NCBI GenBank assembly: GCA_016704895.1
Contig: JADIZG010000056.1
Location: forward strand, 1-10,675
Direction of reading: 5' to 3'
Source of the DNA: Betaproteobacteria bacterium
GTDB taxonomy: Bacteria; Pseudomonadota; Gammaproteobacteria; Burkholderiales; Casimicrobiaceae
Length of the DNA: 10,675 bases
Made by a program: the position numbers and the translations under genes. Of this stretch, positions 5,797 through 10,675 are shown piece after piece. The notes beneath the pieces are model-generated. The model had not been told where the DNA came from, made no database searches, and worked only from the letters and a program-made list of their open reading frames with translations. The number at the start of each line of letters is the position of its first letter. Within the stretch, counting starts at the first letter, position 1.

Positions 5797-6643
5797 ACTC
5801 GGTCTCCCCCGGAACGGGGGCGAAGCGCCCCTCGCGCCAGTCGTCCTTCGCGCGCTCGATGCGCTCGCGCGAGCTCGCGACGAAGTTCCACCAGAGGAAG
5901 CGCTCGCCGTCGAGCCTCGCGCCGCCGATCAGCATCGCGCGCGCCGGGCCGCGCGCCGAGAGCGTCACCGCGCGGCCGGGCTCGATCACGCCCAGGTGGT
6001 GCACCGGCACCGTCTCGCCGTCGACCGAGAGGTCCGCGTCGACCGCGTAGACGCTGCGTTCCTCGTGCGAGGCGGGAATCGCGAGCGCGCCCGCCGACGC
6101 GAACGTCGCCGACGCGTAGAGCGTGTCCGAGACGACGGGGGTCGGCGCGCGCTTGCCGAACGCGTGGCCCGCGATCACGGTGACGTCGGCGTCGTCGTGC
6201 CGGAACGTCGGCAGCGCGGCCGCCTCGACGTGGACGAACGCGGGCTCCGTTTCCTCGAGCCCGCGCGGCAGCGCGACCCAGGTCTGCATGCCCTGCAGCC
6301 GGACGCCGTCGACACGATCCTCCGGATCGCTGCGCTCGGAATGCACGATGCCGCGGCCGGCGGTCATCCAGTTGACGGCGCCCGGCGAGATCTTCCGCAC
6401 GCTGCCCAGGCTGTCGCGGTGCATCAGCGCGCCCTCCCACAGCCAGGTGACCGTCGCGAGCCCGATGTGCGGATGCGGCCGCACGTCGACGCCTTCGCCC
6501 GGCGGAAGCGCGAGCGGCCCCATGTGGTCGACGAAGACGAACGGCCCCACCGCGCGCGTGGGGAATCCGGGAAGGATCCGGCGCACCGAGAACGATCCGA
6601 GGTCGCGGTCGCGCGGCTTGACGAGGGCGGACAGGGCGGACAT
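5774..6643 (-). CDS. Pirin family protein (bicupin)
   Basis: A 289-residue two-cupin protein. The N-terminal cupin keeps all four metal ligands known from pirins: His57 and His59 in RPHPHIGLATVTWL, then His101 and Glu103 in GRGIVHSE. An iron-binding site is therefore expected. The C-terminal cupin (from about residue 180) ends with FLWWNFVASSRERIERAKDDW, a typical pirin tail in which a WNF motif precedes a helix. Some bacterial pirins have quercetin 2,3-dioxygenase activity and others modulate metabolic enzymes; which applies here is unknown. The start ATG (6641-6643) gives the usual N terminus (FSVRRILPGFPTRAVGPFVFVDHMGP), but no Shine-Dalgarno is visible. The gene converges with HIT and is divergent from the glutathione peroxidase, so it appears to be a single-gene unit. 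Confidence 0.92.
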   Translation of the reverse strand: MSALSALVKPRDRDLGSFSVRRILPGFPTRAVGPFVFVDHMGPLALPPGEGVDVRPHPHIGLATVTWLWEGALMHRDSLGSVRKISPGAVNWMTAGRGIVHSERSDPEDRVDGVRLQGMQTWVALPRGLEETEPAFVHVEAAALPTFRHDDADVTVIAGHAFGKRAPTPVVSDTLYASATFASAGALAIPASHEERSVYAVDADLSVDGETVPVHHLGVIEPGRAVTLSARGPARAMLIGGARLDGERFLWWNFVASSRERIERAKDDWREGRFAPVPGETEFIPLPER

Positions 6644-6748
6644 GGCGTCGGGTCCGGAGGGTGAGCGGCGAATCCCGCCACTCTACCGCGCCCGCCGCCG
6701 GGCAGGCGCCCGGTCCGGCGTCCAGGCGCCGCCGGCGCCCGACCGGGC

Positions 6749-6754
6749 GATAAT
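6749..6754 (+). promoter_or_regulatory. Possible -10 box (GATAAT) upstream of glutathione peroxidase
   Basis: In the 138-base divergent gap between pirin and gpx, GATAAT stands out from GC-rich DNA 28 bases before the gpx start. No good -35 hexamer is present at the usual distance. The same gap has a GGCGCC pair (6725-6730 and 6734-6739) able to form a short stem of doubtful meaning. No clear promoter for pirin was found; TAGAGT on the minus strand near 6682-6687 is only weak. Confidence 0.35.
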
Positions 6755-6781
6755 CACCGCTTTCAACCCGGGACCGCGCCC

Positions 6782-7261
6782 ATGGCCACGCTCTACGACA
6801 TCACCGTCGACGACATCCACGGCAAGCCCGTGAAGCTCTCGCGTTACAAGGGCAAGGTGCTGCTGATCGTGAACACCGCGAGCAAGTGCGGTTTCACGCC
6901 GCAGTACAAAGGCCTCGAGGCGCTCCACCAGAAGCTGCACGGCAAGGGGCTCGAGATCCTGGGCTTCCCGTGCAACCAGTTCGGCGCGCAGGAGCCCGGC
7001 AGCGAGACCGAGATCGAGCAGTTCTGCGAGCTCAACTACGGCGTCACGTTCCCGCTGTTCGCGAAGGTGGACGTCAACGGCGAGAGCGCGTCGCCGCTCT
7101 ACAAGCACCTCAAGTCCGCGAAGAAGGGCGTGCTCGGCTTCGAGGCGATCAAGTGGAACTTCACGAAGTTCCTCGTCGACCGGAAGGGCCAGGTCGTCAA
7201 GCGCTATGCGCCTCAGACCGAGCCCAAGGCGCTCGAGGCCGACATCGGGAAGCTGCTCTGA
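6782..7261 (+). CDS. Glutathione peroxidase family (thiol peroxidase, BtuE-like)
   Basis: A 159-residue thioredoxin-fold peroxidase that reduces hydrogen peroxide or lipid hydroperoxides at the expense of glutathione or thioredoxin. The catalytic residues are in place: Cys36 in NTASKCGFTPQY, Gln66 in GFPCNQFG, and Trp125-Asn126 in KWNFTKFLVD. Cys (not selenocysteine) is used. Cys82 in FCELNYGVTFP is at the position of the resolving cysteine of thioredoxin-dependent members, so thioredoxin may be the real donor. No signal peptide is seen, so the protein is cytosolic. The stop TGA shares its A with the ATG of the following SBP gene (TGATG), which suggests translational coupling. The start is well supported by family alignment; the ribosome site is weak. 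Confidence 0.95.
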   Translation: MATLYDITVDDIHGKPVKLSRYKGKVLLIVNTASKCGFTPQYKGLEALHQKLHGKGLEILGFPCNQFGAQEPGSETEIEQFCELNYGVTFPLFAKVDVNGESASPLYKHLKSAKKGVLGFEAIKWNFTKFLVDRKGQVVKRYAPQTEPKALEADIGKLL

Positions 7262-9064
7262 TGCGCTCGCGGATCCTTGCGCGCGCGGCCGCCGCGTTGC
7301 TGGCCGCCGGCGTCGCCACCGCCGCGCTCGCGCAGCCCGATCCCGCGAAGGTGATCCGCGCGGTGTTCCCGACCGCCGAGACCGGATTCGATCCGCAGGC
7401 GGCCGGCGACATCTACTCGAACGCCGTCAACCAGGTGATCTTCGACACCCTCTACAAGTACGACCATCTCGCGCGGCCGTACAGGCTCGCGCCGAACACG
7501 GCCGTCGCGCTCCCCGAGATCGGCGACGGAGGCAAGCTCTGGACGATCCGCGTGCGGCCGGGGATCTTCTTCGCCGACGACCCGGCGTTCAAGGGACAGA
7601 AGCGCGAGCTGACCGCGTACGACTACGTCTACGCGTGGAAGCGCGTGATGGACCCGCGCATGCGCTCGAACTCGATGCAGATGTTCGACGGCCGGTTCGA
7701 GGGCATGGACGAGGTGGTCGCGGCCGCGCGCGAAGGCGGGAAATTCGACTACGACAAGACGATCGCAGGCCTGCAGGCGATCGACCGCTACGATCCGGCT
7801 CAGGCTCAGGTTCCCCGACACCGAGCTGATGGCGAACCTGACGACGACCGGCGCGTCAGCGGTCGCGCGCGAGGTGATCGAGGCGTACGGCGACGGGAGC
7901 GGCTGGGCGATGGCGAACCCGGTCGGCACGGGCCCGTACCGGCTCAAGGAATGGCGTCGCGGGCAGAAGATCGTGCTCGAGGCCAACCCGGGCTTCCGCG
8001 ACGAGCGCTTTCCCGACAGCGCGGATCCCGCGGACAAGGCGATCGTCGCGAAGTACAAGGGCAAGCGCATCCCGTTCGCGGGCCGCGTCGAGATCAGCAT
8101 CATCGAGGAGAGCAACCCGCGGCTCCTCGCGTTCGAGCAGGGCGAGCTCGACTATGCGGCGGCGCCCGTCGACCTCGTCTGGAACGTGCTCGACCCGCCG
8201 GCGAAGCTGAAGCCGCGGCTCGCCGGGCGCGGCGTCGTCCTCGGCCGCGGCGTCCAGCCGGCGATCACCTACACGTACTTCAACATGGAGGACCCGGTCG
8301 TCGGCGGCTACACGCCCGACAAGGTCGCGCTGCGCCGCGCGTTCTCGCTCGGCTACAACGTCGACGAGGAGATCCGCGTGATCCGGCAGGGCCAGGCGTT
8401 CCCGGCGACGCAGGTGATCCCGCCGACGGTCAGCGGCCACGATCCGAGGCTGGACGGACGCAAGGCCTACGACCCGGTGGCCGCGAAGGCGCTGCTCGAC
8501 CGTTTCGGCTACAAGGACCGCGACGGCGACGGTTTCCGCGAGCTGCCCGACGGCAAGCCGCTGGTGCTGAAGCTCGCCTCCGCGCCCTCGGCGATCGACC
8601 GGCAGTACGACGAGCTGCGCAAGCGCAGCGCCGACGCGATCGGGCTCAAGCTCGAGTTCGTCAAGCAGAAGTGGCCCGACCTGCTCAAGGCGGCGCGGCT
8701 CGGGCAGATCCAGATGTTCACGCTCGGCAACATCAACACGACGCCCGAGGGCTTCGGGTTCCTGGGGCTGCTCTACGGGCCGAACGGCGGGTTCTCGAAC
8801 CTCGCCCGCTTCAAGCTGCCCGAGTACGACCGGCTCTACGAGCAGGCGCGCGCGATGCCGCTCGGCTCCGAGCGCGAGAAGGTGATGCAGCGGATGAACG
8901 AGCTCGTCACCGCCTACGCGCCGTGGAACATCACGGTGTTCCGCTACGAGAACGTGCTCGTGCAACCGTGGATCGGCGGGTACAAGTACAACGGCTTCAC
9001 GCAGCACCCGTGGCCTTACCTCGACGTCGACGTCGCGAAGCGGCGGACGGCCGGGAAATCGTGA
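7261..9064 (+). pseudogene. Peptide-type ABC transporter substrate-binding protein, copy 1, with a 2-base frameshift near 7791
   Basis: This is a periplasmic binding protein of the SBP_bac_5 family (oligopeptide/dipeptide/nickel class), about 601 residues if the frame is restored. Residues 1-24 are a clean signal peptide (MRSRILARAAAALLAAG, cleavage ATAALA|Q). The first frame is good to AIDRY (7261 to about 7790). The second frame continues as IRLRLRFPDTELMANL and then AVAREVIEAYGDGSGW, GTGPYRLKEWRRGQKIVLEAN, YFNMEDPVVGGYTPDK and an acidic FGYKDRDGDGF loop, to the TGA at 9062-9064. Compared with copy 2 (tac-acg-atc), the DNA here reads tac-gatc, so one 'ac' of a dinucleotide repeat is missing. 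Both halves remain well conserved. No permease or ATPase gene is in view. Either a recently broken gene or a sequence error. Confidence 0.82.
7829..9064 (+). CDS. Open C-terminal two thirds of SBP copy 1
   Basis: The second-frame portion of copy 1, open from an internal ATG (MANLTTTGASAVAREV) to the stop at 9064, 411 residues. That ATG aligns with the middle of copy 2, so it is not a natural start, and there is no signal peptide. If translated alone the product would stay in the cytosol and lack the first lobe of the binding cleft. Homologous coding extends upstream in this frame to about 7793 (IRLRLRFPDTEL). It overlaps the start of copy 2 by 4 bases. Confidence 0.7.
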   Translation: MANLTTTGASAVAREVIEAYGDGSGWAMANPVGTGPYRLKEWRRGQKIVLEANPGFRDERFPDSADPADKAIVAKYKGKRIPFAGRVEISIIEESNPRLLAFEQGELDYAAAPVDLVWNVLDPPAKLKPRLAGRGVVLGRGVQPAITYTYFNMEDPVVGGYTPDKVALRRAFSLGYNVDEEIRVIRQGQAFPATQVIPPTVSGHDPRLDGRKAYDPVAAKALLDRFGYKDRDGDGFRELPDGKPLVLKLASAPSAIDRQYDELRKRSADAIGLKLEFVKQKWPDLLKAARLGQIQMFTLGNINTTPEGFGFLGLLYGPNGGFSNLARFKLPEYDRLYEQARAMPLGSEREKVMQRMNELVTAYAPWNITVFRYENVLVQPWIGGYKYNGFTQHPWPYLDVDVAKRRTAGKS

Positions 9065-10675
9065 GTCGCGTGCCGGGCGCGGCGAGGCGTCCGGCTGAAG
9101 CCGGACCCACAGGCTTGTGCGGGAGGTTGTGGGTCCGGCTTCAGCCGGACGTCTTTGCCTGGGCGCTGGCGTTCGCCGTGCTGGCGACCCCCGCGCACGC
9201 GGCCACCTGGGCCGATCCCGCGAAGACGCTGCGCGTGATGATCCCGGTCGCCGAGACCGGGTTCGATCCGCAGGCGACCTCGGATCTCTACTCGTCGCAC
9301 GTCGAGCGGGCGATCTTCGACTCGCTCTACGTGTGGGACTACCTCGCGCGTCCCTACCGGATCGTCCCCAACACCGCGGCAGCCATGCCCGAGATCTCGG
9401 CGGACGGCCGCGTCTGGACGATCCGGCTGAAGCGCGGCATCCATTTCGCCGACGATCCGGCGTTCAGGGCCAGGCCGCGCGAGCTGACCGCGCACGACTA
9501 CGTCTACGCGTGGAAGCGTCTGCTCGACCCGCGCATGCGCTCGCCGTACCTGTGGTACCTGAACGGCAAGCTCGCGGGCGCGGAGCCCGTGCTCGCGAAG
9601 GCGAAGGCCGACGGACGGCTCGACTACGACGCCGGGATCCCCGGACTGAAGGCGATCGACCGTTACACGATCCGGCTCGAGCTCGTCGAGCCCGACTACG
9701 TGCTGCAGGGCTACCTGACGCAGGTCGCGATGGCGGCGGTCGCCCGCGAGGTCGTCGAGGCCTACGGCGACGCGAGCGGCTGGGTGATGGCGAATCCCGT
9801 CGGCACCGGCCCCTACCGGCTCAAGGAATGGCGCCGTGGCCAGCGCATCGTGCTCGAGGCGAACCGGGGCTATCGGGAGGAAACCTTTCCGGAGGCGCCG
9901 GCGAACGCGGACGCCGCCATCCGCGCGGTCGCCGCGGCGATGAAAGGCAAGCGGCTGCCGCAGATCGGACGCGTCGAGATCTCGGTCATCGAGGAATCGA
10001 GCCCGCAGCTCCTCGCGTTCGACTCGGGCGCGCTCGACTATGCGAACGTTGCCGCCGACCTCGTCGCCAACGTGCTGGACCCGGGCAGTCGCCTGAAGGC
10101 CACCTACACCGACCGGAAGGTCGCGCTGCATCGCGTGATCCGGCCGTCGCTCAACTACGCGTACTTCAACATGGAGGACCCCGTCGTCGGCGGCTACACG
10201 CCGGACAAGGTCGCGCTGCGCCGCGCGATCACGATGGGATTCAACGTGCCGGACCTGATCCGCGTCTGGTGGCAGGAGCAGGCGATCGCCGCGACGCAGC
10301 CGATCCCGCCGAACGTCGCCGGCCACGACCCGAAGCTCGACGTGCGCGCGCCCTACGACGTCGCGACCGCGCGCTCGCTGCTCGACCGCTTCGGCTACAG
10401 GGACCGCGACCGCGACGGCTGGCGCGACCTGCCGGACGGCAGGCCGTTCACGTTGTCGATGGGGTCGACCCCGACGACCCGCGACCGCGAACGGGACGAG
10501 CTGTGGAAGCGCAGCATGAAGGACCTGGGCATCCGCATCGACTTCGTCAAGCAGAAGTTCCCCGATCTCCTCAAGATGGGCCGCGCGGGGCGACTGCAGA
10601 TGTGGCCGGTCGGATGGATCACGACCTACGGCGAGGGCGACGCGTTCATGCAGCTGCTCTACAGCGGCAACATCG
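9061..10675 (+). CDS. Peptide-type ABC transporter substrate-binding protein, copy 2 (runs off window)
   Basis: A tandem paralog of copy 1, complete from its signal peptide to about residue 538 at the window end, where it is still open (QLLYSGNI). Shared blocks include AETGFDPQA, LARPYR, TIR, FADDPAF, YVYAWKR, DPRMRS, GTGPYRLKEWRRGQ, YFNMEDPVVGGYTPDKVALRRA and FGYRDRDRDGW. The likely start is GTG 9061, giving a 4-base GTGA overlap with copy 1. From there residues 10-30 are encoded by the hairpin repeat, and the hydrophobic core VFAWALAFAVLA and cleavage TPAHA|A follow. TTG 9115 and TTG 9127 are alternative starts inside or after the repeat; TTG 9127 has GGGAGG immediately before it, too close for a normal ribosome site. 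Ligand unknown. Copy 1 versus copy 2 identity is high but clearly below 100%, so the duplication is old. Confidence 0.85.
   Translation, partial: MSRVPGAARRPAEAGPTGLCGRLWVRLQPDVFAWALAFAVLATPAHAATWADPAKTLRVMIPVAETGFDPQATSDLYSSHVERAIFDSLYVWDYLARPYRIVPNTAAAMPEISADGRVWTIRLKRGIHFADDPAFRARPRELTAHDYVYAWKRLLDPRMRSPYLWYLNGKLAGAEPVLAKAKADGRLDYDAGIPGLKAIDRYTIRLELVEPDYVLQGYLTQVAMAAVAREVVEAYGDASGWVMANPVGTGPYRLKEWRRGQRIVLEANRGYREETFPEAPANADAAIRAVAAAMKGKRLPQIGRVEISVIEESSPQLLAFDSGALDYANVAADLVANVLDPGSRLKATYTDRKVALHRVIRPSLNYAYFNMEDPVVGGYTPDKVALRRAITMGFNVPDLIRVWWQEQAIAATQPIPPNVAGHDPKLDVRAPYDVATARSLLDRFGYRDRDRDGWRDLPDGRPFTLSMGSTPTTRDRERDELWKRSMKDLGIRIDFVKQKFPDLLKMGRAGRLQMWPVGWITTYGEGDAFMQLLYSGNI
9088..9151. repeat. 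Perfect 24-bp inverted repeat (nested palindrome) in the signal-peptide coding region of SBP copy 2
   Basis: Arms 9088-9111 and 9128-9151 are exact reverse complements with a 16-base loop. Each arm itself contains the near-perfect palindrome GTCCGGCT-AGCCGGAC around two central bases, so the DNA can form one long hairpin or two small ones. From the GTG at 9061 it spans codons 10 to 30 without a stop and without breaking the frame. Omitting those 63 bases would leave MSRVPGAA followed directly by VFAWALAFAVLA, an ordinary signal peptide. It is unlike elements A and B in sequence. There is no T-run after it, so it does not look like a simple intrinsic terminator. Confidence 0.85.

Noticed and set aside
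9088..9151. Intrinsic terminator between the two SBP genes
   Set aside because: The hairpin is strong but is followed by GTCTTTGCC rather than a T-run, lies after the overlapping GTG start of copy 2, and is open in frame.
9856..9990. Repeat or indel in copy 2 where it has extra residues (ANADAAIRAVAAAM) relative to copy 1
   Set aside because: The frame is kept and copy 1 has a similar shorter stretch (SADPADKAIVAKY). It looks like ordinary divergence in a loop.
1..10675. tRNA, rRNA, CRISPR array, transposase or phage genes
   Set aside because: None recognised on either strand; no regularly spaced direct repeats other than the 7-base units in the start-codon repeat.

Overview
The window is very GC-rich (roughly 70% by eye) and tightly packed, with 1- and 4-base gene overlaps. 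A TRAP solute-binding protein, an Asp/Glu racemase, a fused 5-oxoprolinase, a pirin, a glutathione peroxidase and large peptide-type ABC solute-binding proteins (SBPs) together suggest a betaproteobacterium, probably of the order Burkholderiales. That placement rests on gene content and composition only.

Layout. Minus strand, 1326 down to 1: an Asp/Glu racemase-family gene (628-1326), then the start of a TRAP-type periplasmic binding protein (1-560, cut by the window edge). A 140-base divergent control region (1324-1466) carries a TATAAT box inside a 36-base inverted repeat whose two arms end exactly on the two start codons. Plus strand, 1464-5348: one large ATP-dependent 5-oxoprolinase/hydantoinase A+B gene. 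It is interrupted by two palindromic repeat elements (2151-2310, about 4035-4132) and a one-base loss near its C terminus, so its frame is broken twice. A HIT-family gene (5345-5767) overlaps its stop codon and converges on a minus-strand pirin gene (5774-6643). Divergent from pirin is a plus-strand glutathione peroxidase (6782-7261), followed without a gap by two tandem paralogous SBPs (7261-9064 and 9061 to the window end). The first SBP has a two-base deletion. The second has a hairpin repeat inside its signal-peptide coding region.

Function. The left half fits uptake and catabolism of an acidic amino-acid-like compound. 5-Oxoprolinase converts 5-oxoproline (pyroglutamate) to glutamate at the cost of ATP, an Asp/Glu racemase-fold enzyme is divergent to it, and a TRAP binding protein could bring in a carboxylate. 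The right half holds redox/housekeeping genes (HIT, pirin, Gpx) and peptide-type uptake proteins. The functional link between the halves is inference.

The most unusual feature is not a new gene but a recurring pattern. At least three different families of palindromic repeats sit in or directly at coding sequences: at two start codons, twice inside the oxoprolinase, and in an SBP signal peptide. In two of these places the repeat is read in frame as extra protein. Against this, three frame disruptions in 11 kb mean that assembly error has to be excluded before calling the genes dead.
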